DNA of 64,000 nucleotides from Melioribacteraceae bacterium 4301-Me (GCA_041538185.1 JBGORM010000002.1:496001-560000), one strand, 5' to 3'; numbered from the stretch's first letter, positions 28,151 to 38,989 are shown. The notes: generated from the letters alone by a model not told the origin. Numbers and translations are program-made.

Positions 28151-29564
28151 TTCTAAAGAATTAATATTAGCTACTGCTAACAAAATTCGTTGGGAAATTG
28201 GTGAAAACTTACACGATGTAATTACTGAGGCTATTTATAAGGACGCAGAAAAAATTGCCTCAAAGGTGATTACTAAAAACCAATCTAAACGTAAACTTGA
28301 TTGGGATACTCGAATTGATAAACTTGTTACAAGCAGAATTTTTGGCTTACCAATTATGATGCTTTTACTTGCAATTGTTTTTTATATTACTATAGTTGGA
28401 GCTAATTATCCTTCAGATTTAATTTCTGATGTGTTAATTGGTAAAATTTATCCGTGGCTTAAGTTAGTTGCTCTAAAATTTTCAGTTCCTCATTGGATTT
28501 CTGGAATGTTTATAGATGGAGCTTATTTGGCTATGGCTTGGGTTGTTAGTGTTATGTTACCACCAATGGCTATTTTTTTCCCATTGTTTACGCTTTTGGA
28601 AGATTTTGGTTACTTGCCAAGAGTTGCATTTAACTTAGATGGTATTTACAAAAAGATAGGTGCACACGGTAAACAGGCATTAACAATGAGCATGGGTTTT
28701 GGGTGCAACGCCGCAGGTGTAATTGCTACAAGAATTATTGATAGCCCACGTGAAAGATTAATAGCAATAATTACAAATAATTTTTCTCTTTGCAATGGCC
28801 GCTGGCCCACACAAATATTAATTGCAACTATTTTTATTGGCGGCGCAGTCCCGGCTTACTTGGCAGGTATAGTGTCTGCAGCTGCAGTAGTCTTTGTTGC
28901 ATTATTAGGAGTAATTTTTAGCTTTGTAGTTTCATGGGGTTTGTCTAAAACTATTCTTAAAGGCGAAGCCTCTACCTTTTCACTTGAACTGCCGCCATAT
29001 AGACCCCCGCGTATTCTTCAAACTCTTTATACTTCTTTAATTGATAGAACAATATTTGTTCTATGGCGCGCAGTAGTTTTTGCATTTCCTGCAGGTATAG
29101 TTATTTGGCTTGTTGCTAATGTTAAGTTTAGCGGGATTAGTATTGCAGAATACTTTATTGATTGGGTAAATCCATTTGCATTTTTGTTCGGATTAAACGG
29201 CGTAATTTTGCTTGCTTACATTATAGCAATACCTGCTAACGAAATTGTTATACCAACTATTTTAATGTTGACTGTATTAATAACAAAATTACATGGACTT
29301 GGTGCTGGTGCTGGCGTTATGTTTGAAACAAGTTCTATATCTGATACTGCACTAATATTAAATGCTGGAGGATGGACATTATTAACAGGAATAAATTTGA
29401 TGCTTTTTAGTCTGCTGCATAATCCATGCTCAACTACAATTTATACTATCTATAAAGAAACAAAAAGTGTTAAATGGGCCGTGATTTCTACTATTCTGCC
29501 AATTATATTAGGTTTTACAGTTACTTTTTTTGTTACACAAATCTGGAGATTAATTAATCAATAA
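28131..29564 (+). CDS. feoB: FeoB C-terminal permease (split gene, part 2)
   Basis: 477 residues beginning in the linker helix of FeoB and then about eight membrane helices with the two Gate-type repeats: [20 protein letters not shown] (cysteine in the first gate), FSLCNGRWP (second cysteine) and, near the end, [13 protein letters not shown]. It forms the Fe(II) channel part. The ATG lies within the end of the GTPase gene (20-bp overlap); removing one A from the six-A run at 28126-28131 would restore a single FeoB of about 740 residues. True split, programmed shift or sequence error cannot be distinguished here. Confidence 0.92.
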   Translation: MNGLINNSKELILATANKIRWEIGENLHDVITEAIYKDAEKIASKVITKNQSKRKLDWDTRIDKLVTSRIFGLPIMMLLLAIVFYITIVGANYPSDLISDVLIGKIYPWLKLVALKFSVPHWISGMFIDGAYLAMAWVVSVMLPPMAIFFPLFTLLEDFGYLPRVAFNLDGIYKKIGAHGKQALTMSMGFGCNAAGVIATRIIDSPRERLIAIITNNFSLCNGRWPTQILIATIFIGGAVPAYLAGIVSAAAVVFVALLGVIFSFVVSWGLSKTILKGEASTFSLELPPYRPPRILQTLYTSLIDRTIFVLWRAVVFAFPAGIVIWLVANVKFSGISIAEYFIDWVNPFAFLFGLNGVILLAYIIAIPANEIVIPTILMLTVLITKLHGLGAGAGVMFETSSISDTALILNAGGWTLLTGINLMLFSLLHNPCSTTIYTIYKETKSVKWAVISTILPIILGFTVTFFVTQIWRLINQ

Positions 29565-29612
29565 AATTTGTAGCCTTGTAAAAATTTTTGTGAACTAATA
29601 AACGGGAAATAT

Positions 29613-30722
29613 ATGATAGATTCATCAACTAAAAAGATGTGGCAGAAACACTTGCAAGGTGAAATTGATTCAGCTTACTTATACAGAGTGCTTGCAAGTT
29701 TAATAGATGATGAAAAGAAAAAAAATATTTATTTACAAATAGCCGAAATAGAAGACAAGCACGTTAATGCATGGAAAAATCAATTTAGTAAATCTGGCAT
29801 TAAAAATTCACTTACAGAGCCGTCAACCAAGGCAAAGATTTTTGCATGGTACTCAAAAAAATTCAACACTTATTTATTAGAACAGTATATGCTTAAGAAT
29901 GAGGCTTCAGAAGTAAAAAGTTATTTTGACTTATATAACAATGCATCTGAAATTTCAACAAAAACAATAGCGCTCCAACTTGCAAGAGATTCCGCTGAAC
30001 ATGCTAACAGTCTTATGCAGACTGGCGGTGTTAACGAAGAACCGTGGCACAGCAGTGAATCTGGTGGCCTGTTAAGAAATGTAGTTTATGGTTTTAATGA
30101 TGGTCTTACTGCAAATTTTGGTCTTATAGCAGGTATGATTGGCGCTGCCGCTCATCCACAAATTATTTTAATTTCTGGAATGGCAGGCATGATTGCAGAT
30201 GCACTTTCAATGGGCTCTTCAGGCTATTTGGCAGCTGTAAGTGAAAAAGAAGTTTATGATTATGAAAGGAAAATGGAAGCTGAAGAAATAAAGCTAATGC
30301 CCGAGTTAGAAACTGAAGAGTTGGCTCTGATTTATGAGGCAAAAGGATTAAACTCTGCAGAAGCTCGTAGACGAGCAGTTGAGGCTATGAAAAATCCACA
30401 ACAAGTTCTGGAAGATAAAGTAAAAGAAGAACTTGGAATTGTAAAACGATCTTTGAGCCCATTTAAAGAAGGATGGGTTACTGGTGTAGCAACAGCAATT
30501 GGTGCCTTTATTCCAGTTTTCCCTTTTTTCTTTTTTTCAGGGGGTCTGGGTATTTGGACTTCGTTCATAATTTCAATGGTTGCTCATTTTGCTGTAGGAG
30601 CAGCGAGAAGCTTTTTTACGGGAAGAGGAATTTTTAGAAGCGGCTTTGATATGTTTGTAGTGGGATTCGGTGTAGCTGCAGTCGGTTATATCCTTGGAGA
30701 ATTGATTCTAAAATTTTTATAA
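29613..30722 (+). CDS. Ferritin-like domain fused to VIT1/CCC1 iron transporter (MbfA type)
   Basis: 369 residues. The N-terminal 135 residues form a rubrerythrin-like four-helix domain with diiron ligands in HLQGEIDSAYLYR, AEIEDKH, LKNEASE and RDSAEHA. The C-terminal 220 residues are a VIT1/CCC1 transporter: NVVYGFNDGLTANFGLIAG, GMIADALSMGSSGYLAAVSE, then three further membrane helices. Proteins of this architecture (MbfA) export or store iron. Its location right after feoB suggests that import and efflux or detoxification are jointly regulated. Confidence 0.9.
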   Translation: MIDSSTKKMWQKHLQGEIDSAYLYRVLASLIDDEKKKNIYLQIAEIEDKHVNAWKNQFSKSGIKNSLTEPSTKAKIFAWYSKKFNTYLLEQYMLKNEASEVKSYFDLYNNASEISTKTIALQLARDSAEHANSLMQTGGVNEEPWHSSESGGLLRNVVYGFNDGLTANFGLIAGMIGAAAHPQIILISGMAGMIADALSMGSSGYLAAVSEKEVYDYERKMEAEEIKLMPELETEELALIYEAKGLNSAEARRRAVEAMKNPQQVLEDKVKEELGIVKRSLSPFKEGWVTGVATAIGAFIPVFPFFFFSGGLGIWTSFIISMVAHFAVGAARSFFTGRGIFRSGFDMFVVGFGVAAVGYILGELILKFL

Positions 30723-30730
30723 GAAAAAAA

Positions 30731-31540
30731 TTGTCATTGCTTGAAATTAATCAAACAAAGTCATTCTTACTGTTTATCCTGATAATTGAGGCATTGTTTA
30801 ATCTAATAGTGTATTCTCAGCAAAATGTGCCTCAGTTAAATACGGATAGACCAGATAAAACAGATTCGCCTGTAGCACTAAGTTCTGGATTTGTTCAGCT
30901 TGAATCAGGATTTAGTTATGAATTTTCTGAATTGGAGAAAACTAATTATAAGTCAGAAACCTTTTTTATCCCAAGTTCCTTGCTGAGAGTTGGTTTAATA
31001 AAGAATTTGGAGTTGAGAATAGCGGGTCTTTATCAGGTAAACAAACCTACAGTGAGTGGACAAAAGTTAAATATTAATGGGTTTTCAGACATTAACATTG
31101 GTGCTAAAATTCAGTTCTTAACAGAATCTTACCCCATTCCAGCTTCAGCATTTATTATTGGATTAAAATTGCCAATCGGTAGTCCCGAGTTAAAACCAAA
31201 TACAGTTGAACCAGAAATAATTTTTGCTATTGCACGTTCTATAGGAAAAAATGCGTCTTCAAGTATAAACATAGGTGTCAATTGGAGTAATAATTTTGAT
31301 TTGTTAAGTTATGCTTTCAGCTATAGTTTTAACTATAGTTTATTTTCTGATTTGGTATTTTTCGTAGAATATTATGGTAATTGGGTGCATAAGTTCAACC
31401 CCTTGCATAATGTAGATGGGGGAATATATTATCTTATCTTACAAAATTTTCAGTTAGATATTTCCGCTGGAGGTAAAGTGAATAGAGATGAGAATTACTG
31501 GTTTGTTTCGTCTGGCTTTACTGTACGTCTGCCTAATTAA
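30731..31540 (+). CDS. Outer-membrane transporter, phenol MetA-like family
   Basis: 269 residues. The only start in reach is TTG at 30731 (a second at 30737), 8 bp after the ferritin-VIT stop. A signal peptide (residues about 9-28) precedes the family-typical LNTDRPDKTDSPVALSSGF and alternating beta strands (LESGFSYEF, LKLPIGSPE), ending in a short strand. This is a predicted beta-barrel pore. Last gene of the iron operon; substrate unknown. Its stop overlaps the ppk stop by 4 bp in convergent orientation. Confidence 0.75.
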   Translation: MSLLEINQTKSFLLFILIIEALFNLIVYSQQNVPQLNTDRPDKTDSPVALSSGFVQLESGFSYEFSELEKTNYKSETFFIPSSLLRVGLIKNLELRIAGLYQVNKPTVSGQKLNINGFSDINIGAKIQFLTESYPIPASAFIIGLKLPIGSPELKPNTVEPEIIFAIARSIGKNASSSINIGVNWSNNFDLLSYAFSYSFNYSLFSDLVFFVEYYGNWVHKFNPLHNVDGGIYYLILQNFQLDISAGGKVNRDENYWFVSSGFTVRLPN

Positions 31541-33672
31541 GTTTTGTTTTCATTGTGGAGTATACTTATAGTCTGTTTTGTCCAATGCCTTATTAACCAC
31601 TCTTGGTAATTGACATTTTGTTCATAAAATACTTTATGGTTGAACACATATTTCCCGGTAGGGAGTAGAACCCGGGCTTTTTGGTTATCTTCTAAGGCTT
31701 TCAATAAAACATTTTCGATGATTATTTTTTTATACTCTGTGTTTTCAATAGGAAAAGCAGCCTCAACCCTTCTATCTAAATTTCTTTGCATAAAGTCAGC
31801 ACTGCCGGCATAAAGAATTTCTTTGCCGTTATTGTAGAAATAATATAAGCGGTTGTGCTCTAATAAACGTCCAACAATGCTAATTACACGAATATTTTCA
31901 CTTAGTCCTTGAATTTGAGGAATTAAGCAACATATCCCTCTTACAATAAGTTCTATTTTAACACCTTCTTGAGAAGCTTTATAAAGAGCTGCAATAATTA
32001 ACGGATCTACAAGGGCATTTAGTTTTAATATTATGTGTGCCTTTTTTCCTTGTCGAGCATATTTAATTTCATTTTCAATAAATTCTATAATTTTTTCTCG
32101 GGTATTTATTGGTGAAACAATAAGTTTATTGAATTGTTTTAGTTCAGAGTATCCAGTAAGAAAATTAAATATTTCTGATACATCAGAGCATATTTTTTCA
32201 TCGGCAGTAAAAATTCCAATATCGGTATATAGTTTTGCTGTTTCTGGGTTGTAGTTTCCCGTACTTATATGTGCATATCTTTGCACACCATCAATTTCTT
32301 TTCTAACAACGAGGGTCATTTTTGCGTGAGTTTTTAAGCCGACAAGTCCATATACAACATGGACGCCTGCTTTTTCAAGTTCTTTTGCCCAGTAAATATT
32401 ATTTTCTTCATCAAAGCGAGCTTTTAGTTCAACTAATACAGCTACTTGTTTTTTTCTTTCAGCAGCTTCAATTAGGTATTTTACAATGGGCGAATCTTGT
32501 CCAATTCTGTAAAGAGTTTGTTTAATTGCAAGCACATCAGGGTCTACAGATGCTTCTTTGATAAATTCTATAACGGGTGTAAAAGAATCGTAAGGGTGAT
32601 GAAGCATAATATCTTTTTTCTTAATGAGAGAAAAAATATTTTCTTCTCTGTCCACTATGTAGGGTATTGATGGGTGGAATGATTTTTCTTTAAGAGAGGG
32701 AATTGGCAAGTCGTATAGTTGTATTACATCGCTTAATCCCAAATTACCATCGATGATATGGACATCGTTTCGAGTAATTTCTAAATTTTCTATTAATGTG
32801 TCAATCATAAAATCAGGCATAGTGTTTTGGACTTCAAGACGAACGACAGAACCAAATTTTCTTTGTTTGATATTTTCCTCGATTACTTCCAATAAATCAT
32901 CAGCCTCATCCTCTTGGATTTCTAAGTCTGTATTGCGAGTAATTCTAAATCTATGGGCTTCTAGTATTTTATTGCCTGGGAAAAGTTTGGGAAGATTTTC
33001 TTTAATTAAATCGCCCAGCCAAATAAACTTAGCGGTAAAATTTGTATTGCCGTTTCGCTGTTCCAGTTTAACTATGTGATCAATTCTAAGTAAACGTGGT
33101 AAGATGGTAGGTACTTTTATTCGTGCAAAATGCTTTTCACCTTTTGAGTTTTCCACGAGAATTGCAAAGCTTAAGCTTAAATTAGAGATGTAGGGGAAGG
33201 GCCTGCCGGGGTCAAAAGCTAACGGAGTCAAAACAGGGAAAATTTCTTTAGTAAAATATTGATTTAAAGCTTCTTTTTCCCTTGCTTCAAGTTCATCCAT
33301 GTTACAAATAAAAATTCTGTTCTCTCTTAATTCCTGCAATATTACTTTATTCCAATACTCATAAATTTCATTAAGCATTGGTTGAACTGTTTTCTCAATT
33401 ATTTTTAACTGTTCTATTGGTGTTAATCCATCTATAGTTAATTCGAAAATGTTAGCTCTGACTTGTTCTTTAAGTCCGGAGACCCTAATCATGTAAAATT
33501 CATCAAGGTTAGAAAAGAAGATAGAAATAAATTTTATTCTATCTAAGAGTGGTAGATTTGTATTAGTAGCTTCTTGAAGAACACGCCTGTTAAATTCTAA
33601 CCAGCTGGTTTCTCTGTTGAAGAAGTTTTTTGGATTGAAATATTGTGATAAATATTCTTTAGTAAGTTCCAT
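31537..33672 (-). CDS. ppk1: Polyphosphate kinase 1
   Basis: 711 residues, four-domain PPK1. The N-terminal FFNRETSWLEFNRRVL, the ATP-binding and catalytic GLKTHAKMTLVVRKE (phosphorylated His) and RYAHISTGNYNPETAKLYTDIG, and the C-terminal GSADFMQRNLDRRVE are diagnostic. It makes inorganic polyphosphate from ATP reversibly. A 20-bp dyad sits over the likely promoter just upstream. Confidence 0.98.
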   Translation of the reverse strand: MELTKEYLSQYFNPKNFFNRETSWLEFNRRVLQEATNTNLPLLDRIKFISIFFSNLDEFYMIRVSGLKEQVRANIFELTIDGLTPIEQLKIIEKTVQPMLNEIYEYWNKVILQELRENRIFICNMDELEAREKEALNQYFTKEIFPVLTPLAFDPGRPFPYISNLSLSFAILVENSKGEKHFARIKVPTILPRLLRIDHIVKLEQRNGNTNFTAKFIWLGDLIKENLPKLFPGNKILEAHRFRITRNTDLEIQEDEADDLLEVIEENIKQRKFGSVVRLEVQNTMPDFMIDTLIENLEITRNDVHIIDGNLGLSDVIQLYDLPIPSLKEKSFHPSIPYIVDREENIFSLIKKKDIMLHHPYDSFTPVIEFIKEASVDPDVLAIKQTLYRIGQDSPIVKYLIEAAERKKQVAVLVELKARFDEENNIYWAKELEKAGVHVVYGLVGLKTHAKMTLVVRKEIDGVQRYAHISTGNYNPETAKLYTDIGIFTADEKICSDVSEIFNFLTGYSELKQFNKLIVSPINTREKIIEFIENEIKYARQGKKAHIILKLNALVDPLIIAALYKASQEGVKIELIVRGICCLIPQIQGLSENIRVISIVGRLLEHNRLYYFYNNGKEILYAGSADFMQRNLDRRVEAAFPIENTEYKKIIIENVLLKALEDNQKARVLLPTGKYVFNHKVFYEQNVNYQEWLIRHWTKQTISILHNENKT

Positions 33673-33695
33673 TATTAGAAATCATTTATTATTTA

Positions 33696-33726
33696 CAAAA
33701 TTAGTTTGCTGTATTAAAATAGCTAA
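33696..33726 (-). promoter_or_regulatory. Candidate ppk1 promoter
   Basis: TTA-N20-TAATTTTG on the minus strand, 24 bp before the ppk1 start. The -10 matches the recurrent pattern exactly, the -35 by two of three bases. Confidence 0.4.
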
Positions 33727-33742
33727 TAAACTTGTTTATTAG
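33723..33742. promoter_or_regulatory. Perfect 20-bp dyad over the ppk1 -35 region
   Basis: Arms CTAATAAAC and GTTTATTAG are perfectly complementary around a 2-base centre. The dyad overlaps the candidate -35 and lies between the dCMP deaminase stop and ppk1. Such a short centre does not favour a hairpin; an operator is more likely. Confidence 0.4.
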
Positions 33743-33749
33743 TCTACGA

Positions 33750-34235
33750 TTATTTTAGCTTACGAGCAGAAACGAAATTATCTATGTCGTAATCAATGTA
33801 TTTTTCAGGCATAGGCATTCGTCTAATTTTTACATTTGCTTTTGCAAAAAAATGCTCCGCTAATGTATCATGATATTCGGAAAAAATAACAATTTCTTTA
33901 ATGCCTGCAGTAATTAAGGCCTTTGAACAATTTGTGCAGGGCATGTTTGTAATATAAGCTGTAGCACCTTGCGTGCTGATTCCATGTGAAGAACATTGTA
34001 AAATTGCGTTCATTTCTGCGTGTATAGTTCTTACACAATGATTGTCAACAATCATACACCCAACATCTTCACAATGTTCATCGCCGGGTATAGAACCATT
34101 GTAGCCGGTAGATAGTATCTGCTTATCTTTAACAAGCACACAGCCGCAATGCATTCTTGGGCATGTAGCTCTTTCAGATACTAACATTGCTAATTTGAGA
34201 AAGTATTCATCCCACGATGGTCTTTTTGGTTTCAT
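33750..34235 (-). CDS. dCMP deaminase (ComEB-like)
   Basis: 161 residues. Zinc-binding catalytic motif HAEMNAILQ (near residue 70) and PCTNCSKALITAG (near 100), with an N-terminal CPRMHCGCVLVKD typical of deoxycytidylate deaminases, which hydrolyse dCMP to dUMP for thymidylate synthesis. A distal second zinc site is plausible from the extra cysteines and histidines (EHCEDVGC). Located 38 bp after the reductase gene. Confidence 0.93.
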   Translation of the reverse strand: MKPKRPSWDEYFLKLAMLVSERATCPRMHCGCVLVKDKQILSTGYNGSIPGDEHCEDVGCMIVDNHCVRTIHAEMNAILQCSSHGISTQGATAYITNMPCTNCSKALITAGIKEIVIFSEYHDTLAEHFFAKANVKIRRMPMPEKYIDYDIDNFVSARKLK

Positions 34236-34273
34236 TTAATATGCTCGTTAAAATTATTAATAAATATAAGTAA

Positions 34274-35326
34274 TTAAAATGAGTCCTCGTATAAAATTAC
34301 AACATCATCGCTTGCAGGGTGACCAACACAAGTTAAACAATAGCCAAGTTTTATTTCATCTTCAGAGAGTGCAGTTTGTTCAATTAATTTTAATTTGCCT
34401 GAGAGTAGTTTTGCACGACAAGTTCCACATTCGCCTATTTGACAGGAGTTTGGTAATTCAAGCCCAAGTGATAAAGCTTTTTGTAAAATTGTCTCGTCAG
34501 GTTTAATTTTTATTTTATGTGCTTTGTCCTTAAATATTATAGTGATATCGCGTTCTACCTCTTCGGTTTGATCGGCTTCATTTAGGATAGAAATGGTAAA
34601 ATTTTCTCTATGTATTTTTTTCTTTGTAATTTTTAATTCAACTAATGCATCTAATACATTTTTCATCATGCCTTCAGGTCCACATAAATAGTATTCAGCT
34701 TTTTCTAAAATATCAAAGTTAAATTTTGATAGGTATTCAATAGCTTTTTCTTTTGTTATTCTCCCGGTATCGCCTTTCCAATCGTCAGACGGTTGTGTAA
34801 GTGTATGCTTAAGAATAAAATTATTTGGAAATCTTAGTTGCAGCTCCTCAAGTTCTTCTTTGAAGATGATATCTTTTTCTGTTTTATTAGAGTAATATAA
34901 ATAAACTTGAGGTTTTTCCTTTTCAAGCAGAGCAGTTTTTAAAATAGAGTAGAGCGGAGTTATTCCGCTTCCTGCACCAAACAAAAAAATTTTTTTTCCG
35001 TTGCCATTGGTAGAGTAAACAAAATTACCAAGTGGAGGCAATGAGTATAATATATCTCCTTTTTTAATTTCATCTAGTAACTTATGTGAAGCGAAGCCAT
35101 TTTTTACTTTTTTTATGGTTATGCGGATAGTGGGTAAATCGTATGGTGAGGAAGAAATTGAATAGCCCCTTCTAATTTCTTCGCCGTCTATGTTAAACAA
35201 AAGGGTCAAAAATTGACCGGCAAGGAAGTCTACCTTTAAGCCATTTTTTTCAGTTAAAATAAAGCTGACAGTATCATGGGTTTCTCTAATTATGTTTTTT
35301 ACCTCAAGATGTAGAAGTTTTTCCAT
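34274..35326 (-). CDS. PaaE-like NAD(P)H:[2Fe-2S] oxidoreductase
   Basis: 350 residues in three parts: FAD domain with RRGYSISSSP (near 53), NAD(P) domain with GAGSGITPLYSI (near 117), and a C-terminal plant-type 2Fe-2S ferredoxin with CQIGECGTC and a later C in YCLTC. This order is that of PaaE, the reductase of phenylacetyl-CoA epoxidase and related oxygenases. No oxygenase subunit is nearby, so its partner is unknown. Its promoter overlaps the terminator of the preceding unit. Confidence 0.88.
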   Translation of the reverse strand: MEKLLHLEVKNIIRETHDTVSFILTEKNGLKVDFLAGQFLTLLFNIDGEEIRRGYSISSSPYDLPTIRITIKKVKNGFASHKLLDEIKKGDILYSLPPLGNFVYSTNGNGKKIFLFGAGSGITPLYSILKTALLEKEKPQVYLYYSNKTEKDIIFKEELEELQLRFPNNFILKHTLTQPSDDWKGDTGRITKEKAIEYLSKFNFDILEKAEYYLCGPEGMMKNVLDALVELKITKKKIHRENFTISILNEADQTEEVERDITIIFKDKAHKIKIKPDETILQKALSLGLELPNSCQIGECGTCRAKLLSGKLKLIEQTALSEDEIKLGYCLTCVGHPASDDVVILYEDSF

Positions 35327-35357
35327 TAATAAAAATCTTTATTAAAATTTGAACTTA

Positions 35358-35388
35358 CAAAAATAAAAAACCGTTATGGTGAGGGCAA
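35358..35388 (-). promoter_or_regulatory. Reductase promoter embedded in a terminator
   Basis: TTG-N20-TATTTTTG on the minus strand. The TTG lies in the loop of the hairpin at 35371-35398 and the -10 in its T-tract, so one 45-bp stretch seems to end one transcript and begin the next. It lies 32 bp before the reductase start codon. Confidence 0.45.
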
Positions 35389-35398
35389 ACCATAACGG
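35371..35398 (-). terminator. Strong intrinsic terminator
   Basis: CCGTTATGG and CCATAACGG form a perfect 9-bp stem around a 10-nt loop, followed on the minus strand by TTTTTTATTTTTG. It is directly upstream of the reductase gene and 345 bp after the histidine kinase stop. Confidence 0.8.
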
Positions 35399-35742
35399 CT
35401 TTAATAGTGAGATAAGGAGGGTAATTCACTAATTTAAGGGCGCTGATTTTGTTTTTGTCAATAATTGTACCATTATTATAAGAATAAAATATGCTCGTTT
35501 CTTTATTTTTTAAAACGCCTTTTATGTCAAAGGAAAATATTACATGAAATAGTTACTTTTTACCGATTGTGTTAATTCTAAGTTTTCTAATGAAAGACTT
35601 GCTTTTCGGGTTGATAAGTCATAATCAATTTTAAATAAATCATTCGTCAAACGGGAATAATTATACTAGTCATTTAATCTGAAAAGAGAATTGATAAAAA
35701 GAGTTTCACTGTTATTAATGATGGTTAGATTACAGTATAATT
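35399..35742. other. 344-bp gap between histidine kinase gene and terminator
   Basis: This stretch is either a long 3' untranslated region of the histidine kinase transcript or a small RNA gene on the minus strand, since it ends in a strong terminator of that orientation. One 13-codon minus-strand frame (ATG near 35476, VQLLTKTKSAPLN) has no ribosome site. AAGGAGG at 35414-35420 (plus strand) has no start codon behind it. No known RNA family is recognised. Confidence 0.4.
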
Positions 35743-36945
35743 TTAAATTGCTCTGAGCAGAATCTTGAAGGTAGTTCCTTCATTTGGGATGGTTTGTTTT
35801 ACGAAAATCTTGCCGTTATGGTAGTCTTCAATTATTCTTTTGGATAAACTTAATCCTAAGCCCCATCCTCTGCGTTTAGTGCTAAAACCTGGCCTAAAAA
35901 TATCTTTTTTGTTTTTGTGCTCTATCCCTTTGCCATTGTCTTTTACTTCAATTTCTACGAATTTTTTATTTCCTTTAATTTCCAAATCAATTCTACCTTC
36001 TTTATGTTCAATTGCATCAAGTGAATTTTTAATCAAGTTTTCAATGACCCATTCAAATAATTCGGCATTCATCCTAGCTTTTATGTTTTTGTCTCCTGTA
36101 AGATTTATGGTTACATTTTTGCCTAATTGCGGTAGTCTTCTCTGAAAATAATTTATAACGTTTTCAATAACCTCATATGGAGAATCTTCAACTAGTTCTG
36201 GTTTTGAACCGATCTTTGAAAATCGTTTGGCAATTTTATAAAGTCTTGTTATATCGTTCGAAATTTCCTCTGATGCATCGAGCACTTTATCTGGATTGTT
36301 ATAGTTCATTTTAAGAATTTCATTCCAGCCCATAAGACTTGAAATAGGGGTTCCCAGTTGGTGAGCTGTTTCTTTTGACATACCAACCCATATATTACTT
36401 TGCTCGCTTTTTTTCAGGTAGTTAAATCCTGTATAAGCAATTAGTATGAAAAATATAGCAAATATTATTTGAAGGTAAGGATAGTAACGAAGGCGTTGTA
36501 CTAAATCAGAATCTCCATAATATATTTTTGAAAGTGTTACATCTTTGTATTTTACATTTATAGGCGGGTGTATTTTTGCCAGTTCTCGAACTTTTTCTTG
36601 CAAGAATTTTATTTTTTGTTGTTGAGTAAGTTTAGGGTCAATTTCTATGTTGTTATATCCGCTTCCTTTAATTTCAGAAGTAACTTTTCCTTCTGAATTA
36701 GTTAGTATTACAGGGAAATCTATTTTTTGGATAATATTTTGGAAAATAAATGTAATGTCACTGTTTTGAGTTTCCGAGTTTGCAATAAATTCTAGACTTT
36801 GGGCATAAAGTTGAACAATTTCTTTTTCCCTTTCTTGTAATCGCTTTATTAAGCCTTGAGTGTAAAACAATGTGCCTGCAGCAATTGCAACCGCAATTAT
36901 CAAAAGCGAGATTTTAATATTAACGGAGTTATATATTTTTTTCAT
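35743..36945 (-). CDS. Membrane sensor histidine kinase
   Basis: 400 residues. Two membrane helices (about 10-30 and 157-175) flank a roughly 125-residue periplasmic sensor, followed by a dimerisation helix with His195 (SKETAHQLGTPISSLMGW) and an ATPase domain with NLIKNSLDAIEH, VKDNGKGIEHK and GWGLGLSLSKRII. No response regulator gene is adjacent, so it is an orphan kinase here. It follows purA by 102 bp. Confidence 0.92.
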   Translation of the reverse strand: MKKIYNSVNIKISLLIIAVAIAAGTLFYTQGLIKRLQEREKEIVQLYAQSLEFIANSETQNSDITFIFQNIIQKIDFPVILTNSEGKVTSEIKGSGYNNIEIDPKLTQQQKIKFLQEKVRELAKIHPPINVKYKDVTLSKIYYGDSDLVQRLRYYPYLQIIFAIFFILIAYTGFNYLKKSEQSNIWVGMSKETAHQLGTPISSLMGWNEILKMNYNNPDKVLDASEEISNDITRLYKIAKRFSKIGSKPELVEDSPYEVIENVINYFQRRLPQLGKNVTINLTGDKNIKARMNAELFEWVIENLIKNSLDAIEHKEGRIDLEIKGNKKFVEIEVKDNGKGIEHKNKKDIFRPGFSTKRRGWGLGLSLSKRIIEDYHNGKIFVKQTIPNEGTTFKILLRAI

Positions 36946-37047
36946 TTTTTATGCCCGGTGGATTTAGAAAAAGACAAATCTCGTAAATAACAAAAGTATA
37001 AAAAGAACGAAAAAGCCGAAAAATTCCACCAATAAGCAGTGCGTGAA

Positions 37048-38340
<1,293 letters not shown>

Positions 38341-38423
38341 TCATTTTTACTCGCTAAATTTCAAAGAAAATTTTTTGTTATCTTCTTAGAGTAGCTGAAA
38401 GATAAATGGAGAAGTGTGATAAT

Positions 38424-38762
38424 TTATTTAAAACTTTCCACTGCTTTATCCACTGAATCATAATGTTCGAATATTGTAATTAATTTAGTTATCACGAGTA
38501 AGCTTTCAATTTTTTCTGTAGCATTTGCCAGCTTCATATTACCACCGCCGTTTTTCAGTGTAGTATAACCACTAATTAACATTCCTAAGCCAGAACTGTT
38601 CATAAACTTTGTTTCTGAAAGATCAATAACTACATTTTTTTTGTTTTGTTTAATGAGATCGTGAAGAAGGTCGCTAAATTCTTGAGCTTCAGGGCCTCCC
38701 ATTACATTACCTTTTAGCTCAATAACTACAGCATTGTACTTCTCATATGTTTTTATTTTCAT
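38424..38762 (-). CDS. STAS-domain anti-sigma factor antagonist
   Basis: 112 residues forming a single STAS domain. The phosphorylatable serine motif is FMNSSGLGMLISGY (Ser56/57), in the same place as in SpoIIAA and RsbV, whose unphosphorylated form sequesters an anti-sigma kinase. It is divergent from the ECF sigma gene and the partner-switching cassette, 227 bp away, and is likely part of the same network. Confidence 0.92.
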   Translation of the reverse strand: MKIKTYEKYNAVVIELKGNVMGGPEAQEFSDLLHDLIKQNKKNVVIDLSETKFMNSSGLGMLISGYTTLKNGGGNMKLANATEKIESLLVITKLITIFEHYDSVDKAVESFK

Positions 38763-38958
38763 AAAGGTCTCCAGATTTTTTTGGTGTTAAAATTTTTGAG
38801 AAAGATTTATTTATTAACTCACCGAAAGGTATTGGATATAATCAATAATAAATATTTATATTGGTAATTAAGTTATTGAATATTACAGTAAAAATAAAGC
38901 TTTATCTAATGTTTTTAGTTGTTTACTCTTTTGGTCTCAACTTAATATGCACTAATTA

Positions 38959-38986
38959 GGAACAAACTTCAAAAGGCTACGTCTAA
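38959..38986 (+). promoter_or_regulatory. ECF-type promoter motif next to sigma factor start
   Basis: GGAAC at 38959-38963, 16 bp, then CGTCTAA at 38980-38986, matching the general ECF/RpoE promoter pattern. It lies so close to the sigma factor ATG (38990; an in-frame TAA directly precedes it) that a transcript starting there would be leaderless or shortened, which weakens the case for autoregulation. Confidence 0.35.
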
Positions 38987-38989
38987 TAA

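Noticed and set aside
35435..35476. 13-codon minus-strand frame as a leader peptide
   Set aside because: No ribosome site, no codon bias or regulatory pattern; kept only as a remark in the gap description.
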